DNA of 30,373 nt from UBA1426 sp050953365 (GTDB lineage Bacteria; Bacillota; Clostridia; Peptostreptococcales; Anaerovoracaceae). Shown one piece after another: positions 15,152 to 22,918 of the stretch (position 1 is its first letter; the number at the start of each line of letters is the position of its first letter). Below the pieces are notes generated by a model, which was not told the origin of the DNA, did not search any database, and saw only the letters and a list, made by a program, of their open reading frames with translations. Position numbers and translations under genes: made by a program. Where the stretch lies: NCBI GenBank assembly GCA_050953365.1, contig JBMNMN010000005.1, forward strand, positions 1 through 30,373. The letters run 5' to 3'.

Positions 15152-17233
15152 ATGTTCAACCGTTTTGGATTAAACCGGGTGCTTGAGCCGAAACACGTTC
15201 TTTCCACCTCTGCCTGGAGAGTCGATAACAACCGGGAAATCCGCCCTAACGAGCTTCGAATATCCATTCGCAGGCTGCACATAGAAAGCACAAGCTTTAA
15301 GCAGATCTGCATCGAAGCCAACAATGATCCGCGGAAAATCAAAGAAAAAATCATGGATATCGTGATACGGAGGGGAAAGCTTCATAATCCGGTAACGGAC
15401 ACGGGGGGCGTCGTTTACGGCATCGTGGAAGAGATCGGAAACGACTACAACAACAAAAAAGGTCTCAAGCCGGGCGATGAAGTCATCTGCAATGCCTCGC
15501 TGGCAGCCATCCCTCTTTACATAAGCCGCATTACGAAAATCGATATGGCCTATTCCCAGATAGAAGCGGAAGGCTATGCGATTCTGTTCAACGAATTCCC
15601 CGTAGTAAAACCGCCGGAGGACGTTCCTATCGATTTGTTGCTTTTTGCTTACGATGAGTCCGGCAACCTCTACGCGGTAAGCCAAGAGGCCAAGGGAAAG
15701 AAAAACTTTCTCGTGGTGGGAAACAATCTGCTCACAAACCTGCTTTTTGGGTGCGCTATCCGCAGCACAGCGGGTTCCGATGCGCAGGTAGTTTGCCTCT
15801 TGGACAAGAAATCCGATGTGGTTTTCAAAGGAGACCGCTTGGACGAACTGCTAAATGAAGTTTTCAGCGAAATTCATTATGTTAATATCCTGCGGCCCAT
15901 GGAATGTCTGCAACGCCTGCATGCGGAAGGACTTTACGATATGAGCGTCAACTGCGCCGATATTCCGGGCGCGGAGACGGTTAATATTTTAGCCACAAGG
16001 TACGGCGGAACTGTCTTTTTCGCCAACCTGATAAACAACTATAATATAGCTGTGTACATCACCGAATCCATTTCCAGGCAGCTGACAATCCGCTGTGCGG
16101 AAGGTTTCCTGGAGGAGTATGATGAATTCGACATTGGCCTTGTAAAGAAACTCGCTTCCTATTTACAGACGGCGTCGGTGGTGGAATCCAAAGTGGAAGA
16201 CAATGTGGACTATCCTCTGGGCCGGTCCGGTCGAGGCCTTGAAATGCCCCATTACCGTAAGAGCCTGGTGGAGGACTTCATCTGCGAAAGCCGGGCCATG
16301 GCCAACGTGCTGGATGAAATTCTCAGCGTGGCAAAGTACGATTGCAATGTGCTGATCACCGGAGAGACGGGAGTGGGCAAGGAAAAGATCGCTACCATGA
16401 TTCAAAAGAACAGCACCCGGAAAATGCAGCCCTTTGTAAAGATCAACTGCGCTTCCATTTCGAAAAACCTGATTGAATCGGAGTTGTTCGGTTATGAAAA
16501 AGGCTCTTTTACAGGAGCGAATCCTTCGGGGAAAAAGGGGTATTTTGAGCTTGCGGACAACGGGACCATTTTCTTGGACGAGGTGGGAGAACTGCCCTTG
16601 GACGTGCAGGCCAAGCTGTTGCGTGTCATTCAGGACGGAGAATTCTACCGGGTGGGAGGCACCAGACCGGTAAAGACCAACGTTCGCATCATTTCTGCAA
16701 CCAACCGGGACCTGGAGGATGCCATCGATGCTAAGCGGTTCAGAAGAGACCTTTATTACAGACTTAATGTGTTCCCTATTCGCGTTCCCAACCTTTCTGA
16801 AAGGAGGGCGGAAATACCGGCCTTGGTGCAGCATTTCATAAAGAAGTACAACGATAAATTCGGCATCGATCGAGGCATCACCGAGGATGCGGTAGAATAC
16901 TTAAAAAGCTGCGATTGGCCCGGAAACATCCGGGAGCTGGAGAACATGGTTCAGCGGCTGCTGATTTCCACCAAAGGAGAAACTATTACGGTATTTGACG
17001 TAATGAAGGAACTGCACATAGATCTCTTTGAAAATGTCGGTCATTTGGGAATGGACGAAACGGAAGAAGAAAGGGAGATCGGCGCCTTTGATCTGAATCT
17101 GATGGTAGCCAATTTTGAAAAGAACATCATAAAGAGCGCCTATGAAAAGTACGGTTCTTCTCGAAAAGCCGCGAAAGCCATAGGGATTAGCCAGACCCAA
17201 TTGATTCGCAAAAAGAACAAATACAAAATATGA
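15152..17233 (+). CDS. Sigma-54-dependent activator with Kdd-like sensor domain
   Basis: 693 residues in three parts. Residues 1 to about 340 are collinear with the pathway dehydrogenase Kdd encoded downstream: RVLEPKHVL against RVIEPKGVL, HNPVTDTGG against KNPVTGSGG, and VNCADIPGAETVNILATRYGG against INCVNIPNTEMASILATKDGG. The Rossmann glycine motif is destroyed (VVGNNLLTN at about 188 instead of VIGGGGKSG), so it probably binds ligand without catalysis. Residues about 370-615 are the AAA+ activator domain with GETGVGKE (about 404-411), GSFTGA (about 451) and GTIFLDEV (about 470-477). The C-terminus is a Fis/TyrR-type helix-turn-helix (SSRKAAKAIGISQTQLIRK). AGGAGG precedes the ATG. It likely senses 3,5-diaminohexanoate or a relative and activates kal and the kdd-kam operon through sigma-54. 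Ligand and targets are inference. Confidence 0.9.
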   Translation: MFNRFGLNRVLEPKHVLSTSAWRVDNNREIRPNELRISIRRLHIESTSFKQICIEANNDPRKIKEKIMDIVIRRGKLHNPVTDTGGVVYGIVEEIGNDYNNKKGLKPGDEVICNASLAAIPLYISRITKIDMAYSQIEAEGYAILFNEFPVVKPPEDVPIDLLLFAYDESGNLYAVSQEAKGKKNFLVVGNNLLTNLLFGCAIRSTAGSDAQVVCLLDKKSDVVFKGDRLDELLNEVFSEIHYVNILRPMECLQRLHAEGLYDMSVNCADIPGAETVNILATRYGGTVFFANLINNYNIAVYITESISRQLTIRCAEGFLEEYDEFDIGLVKKLASYLQTASVVESKVEDNVDYPLGRSGRGLEMPHYRKSLVEDFICESRAMANVLDEILSVAKYDCNVLITGETGVGKEKIATMIQKNSTRKMQPFVKINCASISKNLIESELFGYEKGSFTGANPSGKKGYFELADNGTIFLDEVGELPLDVQAKLLRVIQDGEFYRVGGTRPVKTNVRIISATNRDLEDAIDAKRFRRDLYYRLNVFPIRVPNLSERRAEIPALVQHFIKKYNDKFGIDRGITEDAVEYLKSCDWPGNIRELENMVQRLLISTKGETITVFDVMKELHIDLFENVGHLGMDETEEEREIGAFDLNLMVANFEKNIIKSAYEKYGSSRKAAKAIGISQTQLIRKKNKYKI

Positions 17234-17236
17234 ACA

Positions 17237-17276
17237 CAAAACGGTTCGGGTTTTTTGCAGACCTGAACCGTTTTTG
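17237..17276 (+). terminator. Rho-independent terminator after the activator gene
   Basis: AAACGGTTCGGG and CCTGAACCGTTT pair around a T-rich loop and end in TTTTTG. It separates the regulator from the kdd operon. Confidence 0.75.
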
Positions 17277-17350
17277 CATCATATGGCGCAAAAATCTACT
17301 ATGCTTGAAGGAGGTGCAGAAAGTTTTCGGGAAAGAGCGAAGAGTTATCA

Positions 17351-17366
17351 GGCGGATAAATCCGCC
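17351..17366. promoter_or_regulatory. Perfect palindrome, possible activator binding site
   Basis: GGCGGATAAATCCGCC has 7-base arms and lies about 90 bases upstream of the -24/-12 element, a usual distance for an enhancer-type site of a sigma-54 activator. A related half site, AAATCCGCC, occurs once near 15237, inside the start of the activator gene. The rest of 17277-17441 holds no recognisable gene. Confidence 0.4.
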
Positions 17367-17441
17367 AAGTTTAGGGGTTTTACCCTCTATGCAGGTCGGA
17401 GAATTAGCGCAGGACATGAAGAGGCCAAAAGAAAAACTTGT

Positions 17442-17458
17442 TTGGCATAAAAATTGCT
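17442..17458 (+). promoter_or_regulatory. Sigma-54 promoter of the kdd-kam operon
   Basis: TTGGCATAAAAATTGCT matches the -24/-12 consensus TTGGCAC-N5-TTGCT at all but one position, with GG and GC 10 bases apart. Transcription would begin near 17470, giving a leader of about 150 bases before kdd. Confidence 0.8.
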
Positions 17459-17618
17459 CTTTATAGTATGGCAAAGGCCGTTTCGGCAAACAGTAAGCAA
17501 AGCAGAATGGCCAGATAAGTACGCCAAAATATGCTGCTGCGTCAAAGTAATTTATGGAAAGCCGAAATGCGCAAAAGATCAAACTTACAAAGATTCTACT
17601 TTATAGGAGGAAACAACA

Positions 17619-18656
17619 ATGAAAAAAGGATGCCCTTATGGAACACACCGTGTTATCGAACCGAAAGGCGTACTGCCTCAGCCCGCCGAAAAGATCGACA
17701 ACACCATGGAGATCTACGACAATGAAGTTCTCATCGACGTTCAAACCCTCAATATCGACTCCGCCAGCTTTACACAAATTGAGAAGCAGGCAAACGGCGA
17801 TGTAGAAGAGATCAAAAAGATCATGATGGGACTCGTTGAGAAGCAAGGTAAGCACAAGAATCCCGTCACCGGTTCAGGCGGAATGCTCATCGGAACCGTA
17901 AAAGAGATCGGTCCCGCGCTGGAAGGCAAAACAGATCTGAAAGTGGGCGACAAGATTGCTACTCTGGTATCCCTTTCCTTGACCCCGCTCGTAATCGAAG
18001 AGATTCTCGAAGTAAGACCTGACGTAGACCAAGTAGACATCAAGGGTCAGGCTATCCTCTTTGAAAGCGGTATCTATGCAGTTCTTCCCGATGATATGCC
18101 CGAAAACCTTGCTCTGTCCGTACTGGACGTTGCAGGCGCTCCCGCGCAGACCGCCAAATTAGTAAAGCCCGGCGACACGGTAGTCGTAATCGGCGGCGGC
18201 GGAAAATCCGGACTTCTTTGCCTCTACGAAGCCAAGAAGAGAGCCGGCGTTACCGGTAAGGTCATCTGCATCGGCGGAAGTGAAAAGAGCACCAACAGAG
18301 CCAGAAAACTGGGTCTTGCCGATGAATATTTCGCTGCTGACGCAACGGATGCAATCTTTGTATACAACAAGATCATGGAGCTCACAAACGGAAAGCTTGC
18401 TGACATCGTCATCAACTGCGTAAACATTCCCAACACGGAAATGGCCAGCATCCTTGCCACCAAAGACGGCGGAATGGTTTATTTCTTCAGCATGGCAACC
18501 AGCTTTACAAAGGCCGCTTTAGGAGCGGAAGGCGTCGGAAAAGACGTCAACATGATCGTCGGCAACGGATATACAAAAGGACATGCCGCCATCGCATTGC
18601 AGGTGCTGAGAGAGTGCCCGCCGCTGCGTGAGCTGTTCACAGAGATGTACGCATAA
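17619..18656 (+). CDS. kdd: L-erythro-3,5-diaminohexanoate dehydrogenase
   Basis: 345 residues of the Kdd family, an NAD(P)-dependent enzyme that oxidatively deaminates 3,5-diaminohexanoate to 3-keto-5-aminohexanoate in lysine fermentation. The Rossmann motif VVVIGGGGKSGLLCLYEAKK (from about 185) is intact, in contrast to the regulator's copy of this domain. RVIEPKGVLPQPA, KHKNPVTGSGGMLIG and VINCVNIPNTEMASILATKD are typical blocks. AGGAGGAAACAAC precedes the ATG. It is the first gene behind the sigma-54 site at 17442. A 271-base gap containing a large inverted repeat separates it from kamA. Confidence 0.92.
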   Translation: MKKGCPYGTHRVIEPKGVLPQPAEKIDNTMEIYDNEVLIDVQTLNIDSASFTQIEKQANGDVEEIKKIMMGLVEKQGKHKNPVTGSGGMLIGTVKEIGPALEGKTDLKVGDKIATLVSLSLTPLVIEEILEVRPDVDQVDIKGQAILFESGIYAVLPDDMPENLALSVLDVAGAPAQTAKLVKPGDTVVVIGGGGKSGLLCLYEAKKRAGVTGKVICIGGSEKSTNRARKLGLADEYFAADATDAIFVYNKIMELTNGKLADIVINCVNIPNTEMASILATKDGGMVYFFSMATSFTKAALGAEGVGKDVNMIVGNGYTKGHAAIALQVLRECPPLRELFTEMYA

Positions 18657-18680
18657 TATAAGGAAACAATCGAAATTCTG

Positions 18681-18829
18681 TTTTCGGAGCGAATTGATGT
18701 GTCTTCGGACGGTAGAGTGTTCTCCCGCTCGACAGCGACGCGCTGCGTGCCGTACGATTCAGTCGGCCCGTCCTGCCCGGTTGCCACTTGCTTGTACTCG
18801 CCGGAGCACACTCTACACGCTCCGAAAAC
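18681..18829. repeat. Large GC-rich inverted repeat between kdd and kamA
   Basis: Outer arms GTTTTCGGAGCG (18681-18692) and CGCTCCGAAAAC (18818-18829) and inner arms GTAGAGTGT (18713-18721) and ACACTCTAC (18808-18816) would make a long stem with one 20-base bulge. A further hairpin (CAGCG/CGCTG) lies in the loop. It is more GC-rich than the flanks. It has no T-tract, so it is not a typical terminator. It may be an mRNA processing or stabilising structure, or a small mobile element. Frames across it are not family-like. Confidence 0.6.
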
Positions 18830-18927
18830 ACAAAAGATGTTTAACAATAAATTGTATCTCATAGAAGTTGTTAAAGTTGTTTCCTGATAGAAGTTGCCAC
18901 GGAAATACTGATAGGAGGTAATTTAGA

Positions 18928-20184
18928 ATGGCAAGGAACTGGAAAGAGATCGAAGCCTACAAGGATGTGACAGAAGAACAATGGTATGACTGGAAATGGC
19001 AGGTAGCGAATCGAATCACCACCTTGGAACAGCTGAAAAAAATCATAAACCTGACAGAACCGGAAGAAAAGGATATCAACGAAGTCGTTAAGAACTTCAG
19101 ACTGGGAATTACTCCTTACTACGCGTCTCTGATGGATCCCGACGATCCCAGGTGCCCGGTCAGAATGCAGGCTGTACCCGTTATCAACGAGACCCACAGG
19201 AGCGAAGCCGACATGCTGGATCCTCTCCACGAGGATGAAGACTCTCCGGCCCCCGGCTTGACTCACAGATATCCGGACAGAGTCCTCTTCCTGATCACCG
19301 ACCAATGTTCCATGTACTGCAGGCATTGCACCCGCAGAAGATTGGCCGGTGAGCATGACGCGGCAAGAAGCATAGAAGATATCAATGCATGCATCGAATA
19401 CATCAGAAAGAGCCCGGAAGTAAGAGACGTTCTGCTGTCCGGCGGCGACTGCCTGTTGGTTGACGATGACGTATTGGAATACATCTTCAAAGAACTGCGC
19501 AAGATCCCCCACGTAGAAATCGTAAGACTGGGTTCAAGAACTCCTGTAGTTATGCCTATGAGGATTACGGACAATCTGGTGAACATGCTGAAGAAGTATC
19601 ATCCCGTATGGCTGAATACCCACTTCAACCACTCCAAGGAAATGACGCCGGATGCTATGGAAGCCTGCCGGAAGCTGGCGGATGCCGGTATTCCTTTGGG
19701 CAATCAGTCCGTATTGCTTCGCGGTGTCAACGACTGTCCGCATATCATGAGAGATCTGGTACACAACCTTGTGAAGAACAGAGTTCGTCCGTACTATATC
19801 TATCAGTGCGACCTCTCTCTTGGAATCGAGCACTTCCGGACACCTGTAGCAAAAGGCATCGAAATCATTGAAAGCCTGAGAGGTCATACTTCCGGCTATG
19901 CGGTGCCCACCTTCGTTGTAGACGCTCCGGGCGGCGGCGGAAAGATTCCGGTAATGCCTCAGTACCTGATTTCTCAGTCGCAGGACAAGGTAATTCTGAG
20001 AAACTACGAAGGCGTCATCACCACTTACACCGAACCCACGGATCTGCCGCCTCTTGAATGCACCTGCGATTATTGCACAGGCAAGAAAGAATATCATTAT
20101 GAAGGCGTTGCCGGCCTGATGCAGGGTGAGAGACTGGCTCTGGAGCCCCAGAACCTTCTCCGTCACCAACGCAACAAGAAGTAA
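18928..20184 (+). CDS. kamA: L-lysine 2,3-aminomutase
   Basis: 418-residue radical SAM, PLP-dependent enzyme converting L-lysine to L-beta-lysine, the first step of the pathway. The [4Fe-4S]/SAM motif is C127SMYCRHC134. The PLP-binding lysine is K339 in PGGGGKIPVMPQY. The N-terminal WYDWKWQVANRI and the C-terminal zinc-ligand region with CTCDYC (about residues 375-380) are as in the Clostridium subterminale enzyme. Length matches that family. TAGGAGGTAATTTAGA precedes the ATG. It starts the kamABCDE block; transcription probably continues from the promoter ahead of kdd, since no separate promoter was recognised in the 271-base gap. Confidence 0.96.
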   Translation: MARNWKEIEAYKDVTEEQWYDWKWQVANRITTLEQLKKIINLTEPEEKDINEVVKNFRLGITPYYASLMDPDDPRCPVRMQAVPVINETHRSEADMLDPLHEDEDSPAPGLTHRYPDRVLFLITDQCSMYCRHCTRRRLAGEHDAARSIEDINACIEYIRKSPEVRDVLLSGGDCLLVDDDVLEYIFKELRKIPHVEIVRLGSRTPVVMPMRITDNLVNMLKKYHPVWLNTHFNHSKEMTPDAMEACRKLADAGIPLGNQSVLLRGVNDCPHIMRDLVHNLVKNRVRPYYIYQCDLSLGIEHFRTPVAKGIEIIESLRGHTSGYAVPTFVVDAPGGGGKIPVMPQYLISQSQDKVILRNYEGVITTYTEPTDLPPLECTCDYCTGKKEYHYEGVAGLMQGERLALEPQNLLRHQRNKK

Positions 20185-20230
20185 CAGACGATAAATTCGG
20201 CAAATCGAGATTACAGTGCAAGGAGTTTTT

Positions 20231-21259
20231 ATGGGGATTCTGAATCGGCTCGCACAAAAGTATAAAAGGATCGCAATCGTAGGGATGGCTAAAAATGCGG
20301 GAAAAACCACGACTCTAAACTACCTTATCGAGGAAGCCATGGATGAGGGTATGATTATCGGCGTCACCTCCACGGGTAGGGACGGAGAGAGTACGGATTT
20401 GGTCACCGAAACGGAAAAACCCAGAGTGTATTTAGATGCAGGCACCATCGTATCCGTGCCGGTGCAGCTTTATGAGCTGGCGGATGCGGGGCTTGAAATA
20501 CTGAGGATGACTCGATATTCCACGGCCTTGGGCCAGCTGATGCTGTGCAGAGTAGCGGAGAGCGGTTATGTTCAGATAGCCGGGCCCGTGAATACAGCAG
20601 ACCATAAGAGCATGTGCGACGAGATGATGGAGCTGGGCGCGGAACTGATCCTCATTGACGGGGCGGTGGATCGCAGATCCATTGCCGCGCCCGCTACGTC
20701 CGATGCCATTATATTGGCTACCGGCGCGGTTCTTTCAAGGAGTATGAAGAAGGTGGTGGAGGAGACCCTTCATATCCTGAATTTATATCAGTTGCCTGAG
20801 GTTCCGGAAGGAACCGTCAGAGAGAAAATGGTAGCCTGCGCCGCACAAGACAAGATCATGCTCATCAAAGGAGAACGGGCAGAGTTTTTAGATCTGGAAA
20901 CAACTCTGGCAGCAGGCAGGATCTTAAACGATGCCATCGATGAGGAAACGGACTGGGTTTTTATTCCGGGAGCGCTGACACAGAGCGTCATCGGAGACAT
21001 TCATCCTTCCAAACTGAAGGATGTAACCTTTGTGCTAAAGGACCCTACAAAAGTTTTTATCGGAGCCACCCCATGGCAGCAGCTACGGAAGCGGGGTTTT
21101 CAGGCCAATGTGCTTGAAAATATCCAAATTGCTGCGTTGACGGTGAATCCTTATTCCCCTTCGGGGTATTCCTTTGACCATAGGGAGCTGCTGACGGCTA
21201 TGAGGGAAGCCGTCGGCGGCATCCCGGTCATTGATGTCAGATACGGCGAGCAGGACTGA
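20231..21259 (+). CDS. kamB: KamB, P-loop protein of the aminomutase operon
   Basis: 342 residues with an N-terminal Walker A motif, GMAKNAGKTT (about residues 18-27), and a DxAG/DGAVDRRS region resembling GTP/ATP-dependent accessory proteins. It is conserved next to kamC and the 5,6-aminomutase genes in lysine fermenters. Its role is not proven; assembly or reactivation of the B12-dependent aminomutase together with the MutS-like KamC is the usual proposal. ATG 20231 has AAGGAG 6 bases ahead, whereas the GTG at 20216 has none. It follows kamA by 46 bases and precedes kamC by 12. Confidence 0.85.
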   Translation: MGILNRLAQKYKRIAIVGMAKNAGKTTTLNYLIEEAMDEGMIIGVTSTGRDGESTDLVTETEKPRVYLDAGTIVSVPVQLYELADAGLEILRMTRYSTALGQLMLCRVAESGYVQIAGPVNTADHKSMCDEMMELGAELILIDGAVDRRSIAAPATSDAIILATGAVLSRSMKKVVEETLHILNLYQLPEVPEGTVREKMVACAAQDKIMLIKGERAEFLDLETTLAAGRILNDAIDEETDWVFIPGALTQSVIGDIHPSKLKDVTFVLKDPTKVFIGATPWQQLRKRGFQANVLENIQIAALTVNPYSPSGYSFDHRELLTAMREAVGGIPVIDVRYGEQD

Positions 21260-21271
21260 AGAGGAGAAGAT

Positions 21272-22918
21272 ATGCGGCTTTGCAATCCCAAGACAAAAAC
21301 TGAAACAGGGTTTGATTATGTAGTGAACAGCCTTTTTATCCGTACGCCCTATGGGAAAAAGCGGGTAAAAGAAATCTCTGCTTTTGAACCGGGCAGGGAG
21401 GGCGATCTTCGTCAGGAGTTGTTGCGGCTGGAAAAAACCGTAGATCTGATCCGTCGGCAGCCGGATTTAACGGAGCGGCTGTACGAAGTGCTGCATGAGA
21501 TAAAGGACAACACGCTTACGATAAAGCGCAGCGCAAACAACGTGCTCAGTGTTGTGGAACTCTATGAGATAAAGACGCTCCTCCTGCAGATGGACAGAAT
21601 TCGCAATCTGCTTGCTAAAGCGGAGGGAGAGATTCCGGCGGAGTTTTTGCTGCAGGACGTGACGGAACTGCTTGACGTTTTAGATCCGGGTAAAGAACGG
21701 ATCAACACCTTTTATATCTATGATGTTTTTTCTGAAAAGCTGGCTGCCCTTCGGGCGGATAGAAGAAAGATCGAACTGGACATTCGGAAAGTTCAAAGAG
21801 AATTAAAGCGCAAAGTGGAAGCGGCCTACGGTATTATCATGACTCCCAAGTTTGAGTACATGGTGCCGAAAACCGATAAGCAGCTTATGGATAAGGCGCG
21901 AGGCATACCGGAACTCAGCTTGCAGGATGAGGATTACATGACGGCCATCTTTACCCTTGCCGGCAACGATGAAGTGGATCGGCTCAAGCGGGATATGGAG
22001 GTTCTGAACGAAGCCATTGAAGAGGAAGAACTTCAGGTTCAGGAGGAGCTTTCAAAGAAAGTGGGCCAATTCCGGTCGTTGCTTTTAGAAAACTGCGCCG
22101 CCATCGGAGAGTTGGATTTCAATTTGGCGAAGGCCTCCTTTGCATTGAACCGCAACTGTGTAAAACCCGAGATTGTAGAGGAGCATGTGCTGGAGCTGGT
22201 TGACGGACGCCAGCTGGTGGTGGAAGAGATACTGCAGAAGAAAGGTAAGGAATTTTGCCCCGTTACCATCGTCCTTAAGGATGGGGTGACCTGCATTACC
22301 GGAGCCAACATGGGAGGCAAGACCATTTCCTTGAAAATGGTAGGCCAGTGCGCGATTTTGGCGCAGCACGGGTTTTATGTGCCCTGTACCCGGGCCAAAA
22401 TAGGTTTGTCGAGCTACGTTCATATTCTTATCGGCGACAGCCAAAACGTGCAGAGAGGCTTATCCAGCTTCGGAAGCGAAATGGAAGAGCTGAAGGAAAT
22501 TCTGGATCGCAGCAAGGACAGAGCGCTTCTTCTTATCGATGAAATTGCCAGCGGTACAAATCCGGTGGAGGGCTTGGCCCTGACAAAGAGTATTGTAAAT
22601 TACCTGAGTCAGAAAGCGTATATCAGCGTGATCACCACCCATTTTGACAATGTGTTCGTGGGAGGCAAGACCCGGAACATGCAGGTAAGAGGCTTGGCGG
22701 ACGTTGATTTTGAACTTCTGTCCAGAGAGATTCGTTATGCCAACCGGCGGGAGCGGATTGAGATCATTGGAAAGTACATGGACTACAGGCTCTACGAGGT
22801 GGCAGACAATAAAGAAATTCCAAAAGATGCGCTGAACATAGCGCAGATGCTCGGCATTGACCGTGATATTATAGAACAGGCAAGGAAATATATGGAGGAT
22901 CCAAAAGATGAAAAGTAA
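21272..22918 (+). CDS. kamC: KamC, MutS-related ATPase of the aminomutase operon
   Basis: 548 residues. The C-terminal MutS-type ATPase domain is clear: Walker A TGANMGGKTISLK (about residues 346-358), SSFGSEMEELKEIL, Walker B LLLIDEIASGTNPVEG (about 421-436) and a TTHFD switch. The first 340 residues are helical, with long coiled-coil-like segments (about 155-190 and 230-265), like the MutS core and clamp but without mismatch-recognition or connector domains. It is not a DNA repair protein by context; it overlaps kamD by 11 bases and probably acts with KamB on the aminomutase. AGGAGAAG precedes the ATG. Confidence 0.88.
   Translation: MRLCNPKTKTETGFDYVVNSLFIRTPYGKKRVKEISAFEPGREGDLRQELLRLEKTVDLIRRQPDLTERLYEVLHEIKDNTLTIKRSANNVLSVVELYEIKTLLLQMDRIRNLLAKAEGEIPAEFLLQDVTELLDVLDPGKERINTFYIYDVFSEKLAALRADRRKIELDIRKVQRELKRKVEAAYGIIMTPKFEYMVPKTDKQLMDKARGIPELSLQDEDYMTAIFTLAGNDEVDRLKRDMEVLNEAIEEEELQVQEELSKKVGQFRSLLLENCAAIGELDFNLAKASFALNRNCVKPEIVEEHVLELVDGRQLVVEEILQKKGKEFCPVTIVLKDGVTCITGANMGGKTISLKMVGQCAILAQHGFYVPCTRAKIGLSSYVHILIGDSQNVQRGLSSFGSEMEELKEILDRSKDRALLLIDEIASGTNPVEGLALTKSIVNYLSQKAYISVITTHFDNVFVGGKTRNMQVRGLADVDFELLSREIRYANRRERIEIIGKYMDYRLYEVADNKEIPKDALNIAQMLGIDRDIIEQARKYMEDPKDEK

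Noticed and set aside
17619..18656. Kdd as an alternative threonine or alcohol dehydrogenase
   Set aside because: The general Rossmann fold is shared, but the specific sequence blocks and the kam/ato neighbourhood fit Kdd better.
18479..18862. Minus-strand frame over the GC-rich inverted repeat between kdd and kamA
   Set aside because: It extends into kdd antisense, has no ribosome binding site at its start, and its open state follows from the GC-rich palindrome.
21272..22918. KamC as a DNA repair MutS2
   Set aside because: It lacks the Smr nuclease and mismatch domains and is translationally coupled to the aminomutase genes.
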